Source: Acanthosoma haemorrhoidale
Lineage: Eukaryota > Arthropoda > Insecta > Hemiptera > Acanthosomatidae
Direction of reading: 5' to 3'
NCBI GenBank assembly: GCA_930367205.1
Contig: OV884013.1
Location: 115,339,475-115,403,474 of the forward strand
Length of the DNA: 64,000 nt
Part shown: positions 32,832-46,369 of the stretch, in pieces
Position numbering within the stretch: position 1 is the first letter of the stretch
How the letters are laid out: each line of letters opens with the position of its first letter
The notes under the pieces: generated by a model
Databases searched by the model: none
What the model was told of the DNA's origin: nothing
The model's input: only the letters and a program-made list of their open reading frames with translations
Program-made: the position numbers and the translations under genes

Positions 32832-33149
32832 CTAAAAAACAAATAAATAATATCACTCTATTAAAATAAAACCCTTAAAACAGTAATTGTAAATTAAATT
32901 AAAAAAAAATACAGTTATTAATGAACATAAGTTACATAAAAATCACAACTAAATTGTTGAGATATTTACCTCCAGATGAGTCCGAGTTGCTTGAAGCATG
33001 AAACTAAGGCTTATGACATTTTTATATGTTTATAATATAAATATTCAAGCTGAATCAGTGACAGGGGAATCCACTAATCATGCTCCTAAATAGCAGGCAT
33101 GAATGAACATTTTAATTTATATAGCCAAAATGAGTATTTTATTTTTAAC

Positions 33150-33260
33150 AAAAAAGCATTAATTATTAGCCAAAGAAAAAAGGATAGTGACAAGAGGCCG
33201 GAGCTCAAATCCAGAACCTCCTAATCTGTCAAGGATTCTTTCCACTAGGGAACCTTACTT
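33150..33260 (-). mobile_element. tRNA-derived SINE fragment
   Basis: On the plus strand, attattagccaaagaaaaaa is the complement of the shared SINE 3' end, followed by ggagctcaaatccagaacct (complement of a B box) and a weak A-box region near tttccactagggaacc. Decayed relative to the copy at 30.9 kb. Confidence 0.6.
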
Positions 33261-33751
33261 AAATACTAAAACATTACAAATAAATAATTGTAACAAAAAA
33301 ATGATTAATTTTATTAGTTGAATTATCTCGGTCCCTGAAAATCTACAATACAAATTGGCCTCCAAAATATATTTTTTTCTATATCTTCTATAACTGTCTT
33401 TTAATAGGTATAAAAACTTATTGATTAGCTCTGCTATCTATCCCACATTTGAATATACCCAGTCATCATAATTAATTTCCGAAGGTTTGAAACTTTTTAT
33501 AAACATACAAAAGAAAAAAGAATATTCGAATATCAGTTCGAAAAGAAGTAAAAGATTCTATTAGTAACCATTAAAAACGGGAAATTAAACTCTACAATGG
33601 AAAAACACTGATTTTTTTTCACTGTAACCAACATTATTGAAGGCGTTAACAAAAAAACATTACCTAAAAGAAGTGTTATTCAAATGTGTAGCAATCAAAA
33701 TTCCACTTTATTTTTCTTTTAAAAGGTTACCATGCATGCATGTAAATTATG

Positions 33752-33797
33752 TTGCTTTGCCACAGTCAAATTGCAGATGTTTAAAAAATCTTTCCCT
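33752..33797 (-). pseudogene. Short relic of a finger-1 module
   Basis: The minus strand reads RERFFKHLQFDCGK. It aligns with YREGLSKHLRFDCGK of exon 13, including the rare Asp before the last cysteine. Nothing before or after is recognisable. Probably the core of a long-dead copy. Confidence 0.6.
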
Positions 33798-33810
33798 GCA
33801 TATTGCATTA

Positions 33811-34876
33811 TATAAAACAAGAATTGATAATCACATCAAAAGTTATTTAAGCCATAAACATGTTATTCAGGATTAGCAATATTAATCTGGTATACAAAAA
33901 TGAAAAGGTTTATTTCAATAAGTACATCAATTTATTGACATATATTATTAAATACCATCAAAGTCCTTCAATATGCCAAATCTTAAAAATTATTTTATAA
34001 ACATATATTATACAAGAATATAAACATACATATGCAAGAAATAATTCCTGGGAAGACTTACATTTATACCAGTAAAATTTATTAATAGTGTTTATAAATT
34101 ATATTAGTCATGAATACCTATGATATTGATACTATGATTTTGAACACCACAACGGTCACAGAGTCTAATGTCCAATTGTTAGTCATCTTTCCCGACTGTG
34201 TCTGTCAAGGTTATTGCTGTCCTTTACTTTGGGTGAATTGAAAAATGTATTATGCTTCTATATAAAAGTATTATCAAGAGGAATATGTAAATGAGTCAAG
34301 TTTCAAGTTGATTGACTATAGGAAATTAAGTTATAAATTAAATAAATTAAAAAAAATATTCAAAACCTGGGAAGATTTTAATTCCTGAGATAGTACTCTA
34401 AATACAGAAGAGATAATGACATACAAAGGGTTTCTTTACATGTCAATATACTAGGGAAAAACTAATATGCAGAGCACCCTAGTTGTATAATTAAGTAAAA
34501 TAAGTGAAATAAATAAGCACAAGAATACATTAAAATATAAATGAAATGTTATATGCATTAAAATTGAATGAATTCTGGAAAAAATTATAAAAACTGAAAA
34601 ACAGAGAGAGAGAATACGGGAAAGAAACAAGATAATGGCAGGACACATCAGGAGAATCCAAGTTTAGATACCAGTCCTTTCAATATCTTTTTTCTTGTAA
34701 TAATGTATGCTATACGGCAGTCTAAAATGTTTTAAGAGGTTATTTGCTTTATGAGGCATTATGGGTCAAATGTTACTAATACAAGAGAAATATTATGACA
34801 AATCAACAACAACACCAGTCATTTATACATAATACAAAAAAATATAACATAATTTAAATATACTACTAGATATATA
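33811..34876. other. Spacer, no gene seen
   Basis: AT-rich. No finger motif or mobile-element end was recognised. Minus-strand open frame 34451-34648 is hydrophobic and without context. Confidence 0.4.
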
Positions 34877-35085
34877 TTATACAAGAAAGGTAATTTTTTC
34901 TTTCATATGCTTAATGAACACGTGGCTTTTCAAACTCCCTTTCCGCTTCGCCTTATATGGACAATATTGGCAAATAAATTGTGGTTCCTTTCCACATTCG
35001 AATGTTTGATGAGTATATAATCCTTCCTTGTATTTGTAATGTTTTCCGCAACTATCACAAATGTGAAGAGCCTTACTAATCCCTC
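34877..35085 (-). CDS. lola: lola-type alternative 3' exon 25
   Basis: 69-residue tail with no in-frame ATG ahead of the fingers, after ctaatttatttttcag|gaggg (GA). Ligands are C10, C13, H26, C31, C39, C42, H55, H60. Finger 1 is CDSCGKHYKYKEGLYTHQ, with TFEC at its end and linker GKEPQFI. Finger 2 is CQYCPYKAKRKGSLKSH. The leader starts GISKAL, close to the GTV/RTV leaders of exons 22 and 24. The tail is MKEKITFLV. Confidence 0.9.
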
Positions 35086-36368
35086 CTGAAAAATAAATTA
35101 GTTGTGTCAGTTAAAGTTAAAATAACAAGTAAAGTTTCAAATTTTAACATGGTAAAATGTTAAACTTTATATTTTAGGTATCAATGAAAATATTTATTTG
35201 AAATATAAATGAACAAGTAACGTTAGATAATAAACGTAGCCAAATTACAAGTAGGAAATCATGTACAAGAGTTATGACTTATATTTAGTTGTAGCTTGGT
35301 TAAAAATTACAAAAGGAAAAAATGTAACTATAATGATAAAATCAAATACATAATTCTGTTGGGGAACATTACTATTTTCTAAAAAGTTTATTACAAGAAG
35401 ATATTCAATTAAAATTTTAAAAAATGAAATAAATAAGGCACCCAAGAGAGATAAACAATTTATTTGAAAGAAATTCAGACCGGGTGTAAGTGTAGTAAGT
35501 TCTTTATGTATAGTATAGTATTATAGTATATATAATGTAGTAAGTGTTGGAAACGTGAGGAGCTACAAAAGGGTAGAATCCACAAGCTCTAGAATATTTA
35601 TAAGTAATAAATAAAAGATTTTATCAGTAAAATATTTTGATGATTTATGCATGGTCTGTCTTCATCAATCTGTTGAACAATTGATGGACTAATTAATTCA
35701 ATATATAATTCAAAAATTTGTTACCAATACAAAGTAAAATTGCACCATTAAAAAGTAAATAAACATTTCTAGTAGGGATATTGGAAATCCTGAAAACTGT
35801 TTGTTAAGTTGGTGACTTGTATTTTGATAGACAGTAGACTCTAATCTGAAAGCTTTGGGACCAGACATCTGATGGATTTTAGGGAGTGTACGGATTATAG
35901 AAGGTCAATATAAAAATACACACTGCATTGTACTACATCAGAATTTTAATAAAAAATGAATCAAAAAAATAATATATTTATACATATACATATATATACA
36001 GGTACATTCATAACATAAGATGTACAATATAAAGAACTTGACACATAAATGACATTCAAAATAAGACAGATAAAACACAAGGAAATTTAAGGTTGAAATA
36101 ATCATTTATTGTTTTGTTTTAAAAGCATCACTTACTGCTTTGTCTTGAATATCTTTGAGCATTAAAACTTTGCCAAAGTCAAGCCCTTTCTCGTCAGCCC
36201 ACCATAACTAGGGTATTAGATGCCAACAAAGCCACATCATTTCTGACAGTAAAACATGGTGATACCTCTTCAATATCATATTCTTTTTCCGCTTCTAGTC
36301 CCCCATTGTGCAATGATTTCCTCATCAGTTAGGTCAGTTTCCCTAACCCAACGTCGTAAATTATAAAC
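35086..36368. other. Spacer, no gene seen
   Basis: AT-rich intron sequence with repeated tatag words near 35505-35535 and an (AT/AC)n stretch near 35980-36000. No finger motif. Confidence 0.4.
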
Positions 36369-36450
36369 TGATATTGCCGTATTTACGATGATTGTTGAGA
36401 CTTTCCTTGTGTCGATATGTTTTCTGGCATGCTGACCATCTATAGGTAGG
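36276..36450 (-). pseudogene. Decayed finger exon, first finger only
   Basis: The minus strand reads YRWSACQKTYRHKESLNNHR then KYG, which aligns with a finger 1 whose first cysteine has become Trp. The sequence after that hits a stop in this frame. In the overlapping open frame (36276-36464) it continues RRWVRETDLTDEEIIAQWG, not a finger. No acceptor in the right place. Confidence 0.65.
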
Positions 36451-36459
36451 GCGTGGAGT

Positions 36460-37487
36460 ATCACACTTCTTTACAATTGTATGCCCCAATGGAAATAATT
36501 CAATAATATTATTTATAATAATGCATTATATAGCAAACTGAAAATAATATGCTATTTGCTTCATTGATTTTTTTTTTTTTTTTTTAATCAACATTCATAA
36601 ATTACCTGAAAATACTGAGAAGGTAGCAATACATACAAGAAAGAAAAAAAGTATAAAGTTTATTTTTAACACTATTTAAGAGAAATATCAACGAAATACT
36701 GAGTAATAATAATAAATTTGCATTATCTTCTACCACTTCCTTCTCAATGTTTTTATTACAGAATAATTAAGACACCTTCTACTATACATATTTTATTATT
36801 ATATTATATTATATTTATAGATACTCGTGGAGAAAACATTTGGTTTATCAAACCGCTTAATCTTATGGAAAATGGCTAAGATAAACAGTGGACTGTATTA
36901 TTTAGCGATTGGCAAAAATATATAATTTAAATGGCTTGCACATTAGATGACAAAATGCACTCACATTTGGTAGGTTGGATGTACATATCTAGCCAGGCAG
37001 AGCTCATGTCAAGAAGTATGTCTGTTTGAAATCCCTCCAGAAGATAATGACAACGTGGAGAGTTTCTTTAACATATAATAAATAGCAGCACAATCCAGAA
37101 GGAAGAATTAAATGGCTTCTAATAAATATATATACATATCTTTCAAACTAACCAACTCTACCTCATCACTTAAGTGCACGCAGCTTCCTTTGCAATGTTG
37201 AAATATCATTATGATAGCTAGCATGTTAAAACATAATCCAATACAATCACAAATCTTACCAACATACCATAATTAACCCACATCCTACAATATTTGAAAT
37301 TTGAATTCCTATAGTGAAGACATTTACTAAGATGTCCACAGAGTAAGATTTTTTGAAGGGAATAGAGTTTAAGCAAAGATTAAGGGGTATAAACTATATG
37401 TTCACAGTGAACCATTAAATTTGAAAGGAAGTATTTGTTTGTATATTGGCTAGGTTGGTGAAAGACAGGTGATAGATTTTAATCAAA
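36460..37487. other. Spacer, no gene seen
   Basis: AT-rich, with a 20-T run near 36568-36587. No finger motif on either strand. Confidence 0.4.
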
Positions 37488-37745
37488 TCATTTATAGACA
37501 AAGTTACGACATACTACGTATACCCTGCAGCAGGTCCTCATATGAGGTGGACTGGTCACAGTCAACTGGCATGTATTAAACAGTTCACATCTTTCTTCCA
37601 TTCTCAAACCATCTTTAGTAAGATAAGGACATGATGCAGAAATAGAAAGTATGTTGAAACGTCTTCCATTAACTACCAAGCCGATTCCGGCATAACAAAT
37701 ACATCCACTCAAAAATAAGGACAGGAGATTATTTATAGTAATCAA
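37488..37745 (-). pseudogene. Possible very old finger-exon relic
   Basis: An 85-codon minus-strand frame contains YLTKDGLRMEERCE, then 5 residues, then Q. It follows the spacing of Y.YK.GL..H.KYECGKEPQ, with later PH and RTC falling where CPHCPHRTK is usual. The zinc-binding cysteines and histidines are mostly lost. No acceptor of the right phase is seen. Chance similarity is possible. Confidence 0.3.
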
Positions 37746-39600
37746 ATGCGCATAATAAAATCTACCCTTACTGAATAGACCTCATGCGAAATAATCTGTA
37801 CAGTTAAGAATCAACAAGTCTAATCTAATTTTTCACAAGCAAACATTTCAATATTTTTATAATCAAAAAAATTTATTAATTTTTAAATACTGGGGTGAAA
37901 AAATAATCACTGCTGATGTTTAATATATTTTATTACTTTGGTTTGTTTTAAACATAATTTTTGAGATTTAATATCAACTAAAAATCTTTAAAAAAAAATA
38001 CATTAATTCCAGGAGCGTCAAGTCCACAACATATTTGTCCATAAATCAAAATAATTTAAAAAATATATATATATATATAGATACATAAATATGATTTTTT
38101 AGGGTAACCAATATCTAACAATAAGTAAACTTGATAACTACAAGCAGTGTCAGAGAAAGAAGTGAAAAATTTGCCAATCTTGTTAAAGGTTCATATAAAA
38201 TTGATAAATTTAACATAACATTGTTTAGGCAGTGACAAAACTTGATATAAGTGGCATATGGAATAATTGGAATGAGAAAACAAGTATGACAATGAATAGT
38301 ATGATGAATTATCTTCTTCATCTGACAACTTATATTCATGATTTATTTGTGAACATAAATAAAGTTATTAAATAAGGAATAGAAATATAAGAATCAATAC
38401 ATTAAAAATAAATAAATAAAACTAAAGATCTCATAAATTTATGCAACTTATAAAAGAATAAAATAGAATTTAGTAATTTTTTATAAGGTATAAGTAAGTA
38501 AGCAATGAGCAGGTAGGAGTCTGTTTAAGGTGAGTTTGCGAGAAGGGGAAGGAAGCTTGTGCAACCTTTCTCCACTTAAGGGCCCTCTCCACAAATCTCA
38601 AATAGTGGAAGAGAATTTCTACCGGGAACTTCAAATCTCTCGTACTGTAACAAAAGTTATTCCCTTATTTTTATTATTATAATTTTCCTTACTCCTAGTG
38701 TGGGGTTATAATTGAAATATCCAAGCGGAATATAGGAAAGGGGGAGCATGAATGGAGGGAATTCACAGGGAAAACTGTCGGGCTAGTGCGCATCCATCTC
38801 CCCACTACCTCACCGGCAATCTCAACTTAAACATACTCCACATATAACTAACGATAGGTTAATTTATAAAAAGTTTAAATATAAAAAAAATTGCACAAAT
38901 TCTTTGGTATCTGTCAAAATTATTTTCCTTTCGACTAACTTAGGTTAAGTACAATTTTTCATGTATTGTAAAAATGATAACAATGCTACAAAACAAATAT
39001 TTCACTAAAATTACTCAGACTTGTATTTACAATATAGATTATACCCGTATGATAAATAGTTGCATAGGACTTAGGATATATGTATACTAATGTGAAATTA
39101 GTGTTACAAATAATTAATAAATGTACTTTGAAAAAATAAAAATTGAGATGACAGACTAACAGCCAATTCTCTTCTCTGTTAGGCATGTGGTAAGAAATTA
39201 TATACCTTTATATTACATATTACTAAGCATGGTTAACACACGCACGCATAAGCATGCACTCACACAATAAACTTTTTAAGATCAATACTGTAATTTATTG
39301 TCTCCCCACAGAGTAATAACATTATAGCTCAAATTTGTAGCTTATTGAGATTTTAAATATAACGCTTGTTGAAAAATGAACTCAGTGAATCCATTACCAA
39401 TAATTATTATTTTCAGTTTCTAATCCCACTAATGTAAATTTTAATATGATGTTAACTTGTATGTGGTATGTTATATGTACTGTTCTGTTATATATATATA
39501 TATATATTTTTTTTTATAACTTACAATTTAAAATGTCCATGGGACTGACATTATTAACTATAATTAACAAAACAACTTATCGTATTTGAGTAAGTACATA
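37746..39600. other. Spacer, no gene seen
   Basis: No finger motif. Between about 38510 and 38830 the DNA is noticeably less AT-rich than around it, with purine-rich words (gaaggggaaggaagcttgtg; gaaagggggagcatg), perhaps an old insertion. An (AT)n run is at 38063-38080 and another at 39492-39508. Confidence 0.4.
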
Positions 39601-39605
39601 TAGAG

Positions 39606-40559
<954 letters not shown>

Positions 40560-40792
40560 TCACATAGATGCGTTGAGATCTAAATGCCTTGATATAACGT
40601 GGGTTTTAAGACTGGATTTGTGCTTTGTTCTGTATGGACAATTAGGGCATTGGAATTGCGGTTCTTTTCCGCATTCGAATTTCAGATGGCGGTATAGCCC
40701 ATTCTTATAGCGATATACTTTATAGCATTGTGTGCAATTATAACCTTGCTCTGAATAGGTCGACCTTCTCACTTTTCTTCGTAATAAAATAT
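40560..40792 (-). CDS. lola: lola-type alternative 3' exon 26 (basic leader)
   Basis: 77-residue tail after gtattatttttcag|atatt (AT). The leader ILLRRKVRRSTYSEQGYN is strongly basic (five Arg/Lys within seven residues) and could serve as a nuclear signal or a DNA-backbone contact. Ligands are C20, C23, H36, C41, C49, C52, H65, H70. Finger 1 is CTQCYKVYRYKNGLYRH; finger 2 is CPNCPYRTKHKSSLKTH. The tail is LDLNASM. It stands alone, 5.5 kb from the next intact exon on its left and 5.1 kb from the next on its right. Confidence 0.9.
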
Positions 40793-43700
40793 CTGAAAAA
40801 TAATACACTTATTACAATTATTTGTAGATTTTCTACGTTCTCAGAGAAGAGCCAATGCGGAAGTTACTTTGAAAAATAATAATAACAGAGAAAGAAAAGA
40901 ATGAGACAAAAAAAAAAAAAAAAAAAAAAGCGAAAAGAAAATTGGGCAAAAATAAACAGTGCAACCTAAGCATAATACAAAATGAAATAAGGAATTGGAT
41001 AAGCTGCTGCTACTAATCATGCTTGTGCACCCTCAAGGCAATAACTAATGAAACAGAAATATAACAGTTTTATAAAGTGTAAATAAAACATATAATGTCA
41101 ATGTTTTTTATTGATTACAAAGTGTTACATTTATGTGAAAAAATCAATTTCATCAAACATATACACTAAATTTTGCTAAACCTATAATGACAGGTTGTAA
41201 AGTTCTAGAATACCTAAACAGAAGAAATTTAGATTTTTTGAACTAATACACCAAGTAATATCTCGAGAGTGGGAAAAGGTGACATTAGACTGAAAATTGC
41301 TGATAATTACAAACAAAAGAAATACACAAAAAACATCAATTAAATAGTTTATTAAGTTCAAGAAAAAGTAAGAGAAATAGATATTATGTTAATAACAATT
41401 ACAAAAAAAATGAACTTGATTACCATAATCAATTTATACATGATTTTATATAGCATTATGTCAGCTTAGAGCTGTTGAAAAGGTTTTTATTCAATAAACT
41501 ACATTAAGACAGAGGAATCGCTATTTAACGTAATCAAATGATACTTTATAAACATTTTTAATTAAATTAATAAACAAGATATTGCATATCGCATTCCACA
41601 GTTCCAAATAAGGAGCATTCATTGATCACTAGCATACAAATTTATTGTCAATGATTCGCCTTCTTACAATCGAGTAATTAATTTAAATTTAGGAGAGATG
41701 GAAACATTTTAACAGTGATCGCTAGTGGAAGTTGGCATTATCATTCGGTTTACAGAGAATTTTAACAGTATTGTTCTGTTTCCCAAATAATAAAGATCTG
41801 GAAAGGGAGAATTTGACCGTAGGCCGTATTTTATAATACATGAAACACTCATACTACGGTCCTGAGAAATGGATCTTTTATTGTCAAAGAATCTTTATGA
41901 GAAAAAGCTTTAAAAATAACTTTCAGGCTATTTTAGAATAATGCATGCATAATTGTATATTCCATATGCTACCGGTTTTAGTTCCCAAAATTACTTAAAG
42001 ATAAGGTCAAGATGACAACCCTAGATTTCTTAAAGGGTTCTCTGTATATAGTCAGAGTAAGTGCTGTATGATGATGAAGATTCTGGATGAAAAATGAATT
42101 TCATTTCAGTGTCAACAGAAAAAAAGTAGTTCTGGATAGGACAGTCCGAAATGGGAGCAGATAATGATACAACCACCCTTGGTAAAGAAGGCCATACAAC
42201 TACCTCTGCTTCCCTGATGAAATCTATCCTTGAATATCTATAAAATCCTTAATCCAATTGAGGTAACTTTTCGGATATAATAATCGCCTTATGATCAGTT
42301 CTCAAACGTGAAATCACTTTAGTCACGCTATTATTTTCTATTTTGAATCCATATCAGTATTTTTTTCTTTTTTTAAGCTGATGAAGCACATATGCTATGT
42401 ATGAATTAGGAATGATGTATTTACAAGAATAAATTAAGTTGAGAAATGAAGAATTTTTTAGTCAACTTTTTGCCAGTTGATAGATGCACATGCATTGTGA
42501 CAGGATTAATATTTCTTTCTCAATTGTCTTTGTACTGTTAACCATAGAGAAGTACACTCAGATCATTTTCTAAGTTTTCCTCGGCTCTGCTTTGACTATA
42601 CTCGAGAAAGGTGAATGGCCAAATTCTGGAGTCTCTGTCACTTCAAACAACTGGCGATCCTTCTACTCTATAGACGCCCCAGATGATCCTGAGGTATGAA
42701 CAATAAAAGACGTTGGCATGTGTCGATTGCCCCCTGCACACCCTGTTCAGGGGTGTGGGAGTGCTGTGTATTCAACTCGGGAAGCCGGTTAATCCCCACT
42801 AACCAAACACATTGGCTAGCTCCTGTTATGTTTAAGTGCTTAAAAATCAAAGGTTTTTCCACTTAAGCATGTTGCACCAGAAGTGATTATGATTTCCCTA
42901 GAGCTGCCTAATATGTTCTTTATTATTTTTTTTTTTAAAGATTTCTGAGTTAGAGAGAACATCTTTAGTTTTTTATAACTCAAGTATATCGCCTGCAGTG
43001 AACATAATAGTGTCTCGAGTAACCTTTAGTCGAGACCAACATGGACTTGAAATTTTCTACATAACTTTAGGAGGCAGGCATACTTTGTGGCACTTCCCCT
43101 CCCCCATTACAATCCCTTGGTTTGTTCAGCTAATGAAATGATATAAACCACTACTGTAAAACCACCAGCAAGCTACAAATTAGCAAGCAGCTTTAGTTTT
43201 GGTTAATCTGATTTCAATCCTGTCACAGGCCGAGAGCCAATGCACTCAACGTTTTATTTATTATATAAAATCTTGAGAATTCTGCTGCTATTCGGATAAT
43301 AATAAGTGTAGTCGTTAGCTAGCAAGGACCAGGCATGAATTCATTGTCATCTTCTTGTTAAATTCATGAATTGTTTTTCAACCATAAATACTTTGGTTAG
43401 GTACATACATAGTTATATTGAATAGTGAGGACCACTTCTAACTAGGACCACAAACAGAAGTTCTCATCTGTCACGCCCACAGTTTGATTCAGCATTCTAG
43501 TAGCCTATTTTAAAATATTTCTGGAAATGCTGTAATTATAACATAGTTTCCATAAAGCTTTCTGTTGTAATAATAAACCACGACAACTTAGTGCAATGTT
43601 AAGAAAAAAAAGCTAATTTTTCTAACCAGGGAGTTACACATTATATGTTATCAAGCTGATCAACTGATCCCTTAGTTGCAAATTTATGAAGATGGACTTT

Positions 43701-45886
43701 TTACACATAATAAATTTCCAAAAGTGAGTTATTCAACAGCGAATTCGTAGTTAGTCAGATATTTATAGAAACGATGTTAATAAAAAAATTTGATAAAAAT
43801 TGAATCTTTCATCAACTCAAGCTGATTCTCAACAAATACATCCCTTCGAATTTGAAAAGTAAGTTCATTTGCTGATTTAATTACAAACATATTCATACTG
43901 CCTTGAAGAAGGGTAGAGGATTGAAGCCGAAAAGTGATAATTTTAATACTAATTCCCTGCCGGCCGGCCAACTACCTAATTAAGGACCTTTGTACAGTAC
44001 TAGATAACTGTTACTGACTTGCTAAAAGATCTGCTAGGGCAGTTTTATATTACTCTGTTCTGACGACTTCATAGGAGAGTCGAGAATAACTGCAGCTACA
44101 AACTATCGACTGGTCCGCAGTCACGCTGTTTCAAACGTTTGGAAGAAAAGTGGAGGCAAATTTAACTAAAAGAAACAAACTTAAAACATAAATATTTATT
44201 TATACAAAATACTATACAACATTGGCACAAAATAAAGATTTATAAATAATGAAAATATTAATTACTAACAGTATTTAATATGGTAAAACAATTACTTTTT
44301 TTTTTTACCACCAATCAGAAACAATTACATTTACTATTAATTAAGACATTTATAAATATTTGGATAGTGATTTACTATTTTTTCTAGATAAAAAAATAAA
44401 ATAAGTACACGTTTAATATCGTTCACAATTTCTAAACATTCTTGACTACATTAATCCTTCACAAAGGCTGCTTTATTTTTATGACCATTTATCCATTATT
44501 CCTACCCTATTCTCCCCGAATGATAGAGGTATGAGAACAGCAAGAATATGAAGTGAAAATAACCGGAGGAAGAGCTGGTCAAAGCCGCAGCCTTGCAGGA
44601 AAAGGTTGAAGCACTGAGAATATTTTCTTCCATAGTTGTTAATTTATAATCGATTATAGGGGGTACATTTTTAGACATGAATTTATAAATGAGTGGATTG
44701 TTAGGATATTATCAGCTTAGGCTGATGAATGAGAAATATTGAATTTTTATCAAATTTGCAAGCATTTCAGAGGTATGTGGTAAGCAGCTAACATCTCAAA
44801 CCATCTCGTACAAGGCCCTGACGCAGATGTACTAGGACCTGATCAGACATATATAGTATGGTAAAATTTTGTCCATTAATAAATTTGGTGAAAATTGAAT
44901 ACCACCAATTTACCAGCTAAGCTGCAATCTCTACAATCTACTCGTATATAATAGGTTAAGAACAAATTTTGTTTACTCATAGGAGACAAAATCAAGAATA
45001 TCTAATAATTGTTTTTTGGCTTGAGTTACACTAAATTAAAGAATTTGAAATAGATTTACGTTTTCATCTAGTGATTCTTAGACAAAATTGTGATTTGCTA
45101 ATCAAGAATGAATAGAATATTTTTTTTTTAATTTTAACACAAGCCTTTATATATATATATATATACACACCAATGTATAATGTAGAGGAATAGATTTATA
45201 AAGATCCAGGCACTTGGGGGCTGCATGCATATTCATACTATTTTTTTTTTTTTAATATTCAATATGAAACAAATTGTATAGAACTTGAAATAGTTTAAGT
45301 CAAATTGACTTTTTAAACTTTATATTAATTATGGAAACTAATTAACATGGAGACAGGAAAATTCTATTCCCTTTTATTTACTGGTAACATATCCCTGAGC
45401 GTATAACTATTCTCCTCACGAATCCAACAAAATTTGCGAAGAATAAAAAATTAATACCTTTTTCAAAATATACTAACTTTAAATTTAATGTCATGGAAAA
45501 AAACATGATTAATAGAAAAATAAAATAAGAAGTGAACAGAAAATAAGTTAATTTTTTTTATGTATTCATATTGAGTACCATGTTTTCTAAAGTCATGGTT
45601 TTGCATTGCAAAAAATTATTCATTAAATTAATAAAAGTAAGGTACAGCACAGCAAAAAATTAAATATCAATTATGCTATGTGTATGTTACATATATAACT
45701 TAATTTGTTTATGCGCAAAGGTAATGGGAATAGTAAGTACACGTGTGTATTATTTTCAAATATGATATTTATATATATATGGCATTTATGTATTTTACTA
45801 TGCATACATATAACAGTTACATCATCTGCTGACTAGCTTAAGATCAATAATAACGGTAACTAAATGTTGTTATTAAGGCGAGAAAA
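40793..45886. other. 5.1-kb stretch without finger exons
   Basis: The longest exon-free stretch in the window. It holds a 23-base A run near 40907-40929. A less AT-rich segment lies near 42640-42850, with an unrecognised 64-codon minus-strand frame. There are a MITE (44712-44925), a solitary MITE end (about 43790-43832) and AT/AC runs near 45150 and 45770. No splice-linked coding exon could be supported. Confidence 0.45.
44712..44925. mobile_element. MITE with terminal inverted repeats
   Basis: The left end reads cagcttaggctgatgaatga then ttgaatttttatcaaattt. The right end reads aaatttggtgaaaattgaat, its inverted partner. The body (acctgatcagacatatatag; ccctgacgcagatgta) parallels the copy at 56.85-57.12 kb (ccagatgcagatatacatag). 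It has no coding capacity. A lone right end (aaatttgataaaaattgaat) stands near 43790. Confidence 0.65.
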
Positions 45887-46113
45887 CTATTTCTTATTCA
45901 CTGAATAAGAAATAAATTCATCTTGTTTATTTTTCCTGTTTTCCAAGTGCCTGGAGATAACATGGCATTTTACACTAGATCTGTGCTTTGCCCTGTACGA
46001 GCAGTGAGGACATTGGAACTGGGCTGTCTTTCCACACTCATATTTCTGATGGCGTGTCAATGAAAACTTGTTTTTGTACTTTCTAGTACAATAGCCACAA
46101 CGAAAGTCAAAAC
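45887..46113 (-). CDS. lola: lola-type alternative 3' exon 27
   Basis: 75-residue tail with no in-frame ATG, after gatttttaatttcag|gtttt (GT). Ligands are C6, C9, H22, C27, C35, C38, H51, H56. Finger 1 is CGYCTRKYKNKFSLTRHQ. The linker reads GKTAQFQ, so the near-invariant Glu-Pro is replaced by Thr-Ala. Finger 2 is CPHCSYRAKHRSSVKCH. A 19-residue polar tail (LENRKNKQDEFISYSVNKK) is one of the longest in the array. It lies 257 bp from the single-finger exon. Confidence 0.9.
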
Positions 46114-46369
46114 CTGAAATTAAAAATCTTCAATTTAGAATATGTCAAATTTTAAAATAGTTACACTATCAAATCATACTCAAGACAGATAGTGAATAGT
46201 GAATAACTAAAGAAAGAAAGTGAAAAAGTAAGAAAAAAAAATCATATAACAATAAAAAAAAAAGAAAATTTATTTTTGAGAACAGTAGATAATTGTATTT
46301 ATATAATTCCTTAATACAAATAAATATATTTATAAGTAAGTAAATTTAAAAATACACAATACAGAGAAA

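Noticed and set aside
42668..42862. 64-codon minus-strand frame in a less AT-rich patch
   Set aside because: No recognisable domain, no splice support. Could be part of an old repeat but nothing identifies it.
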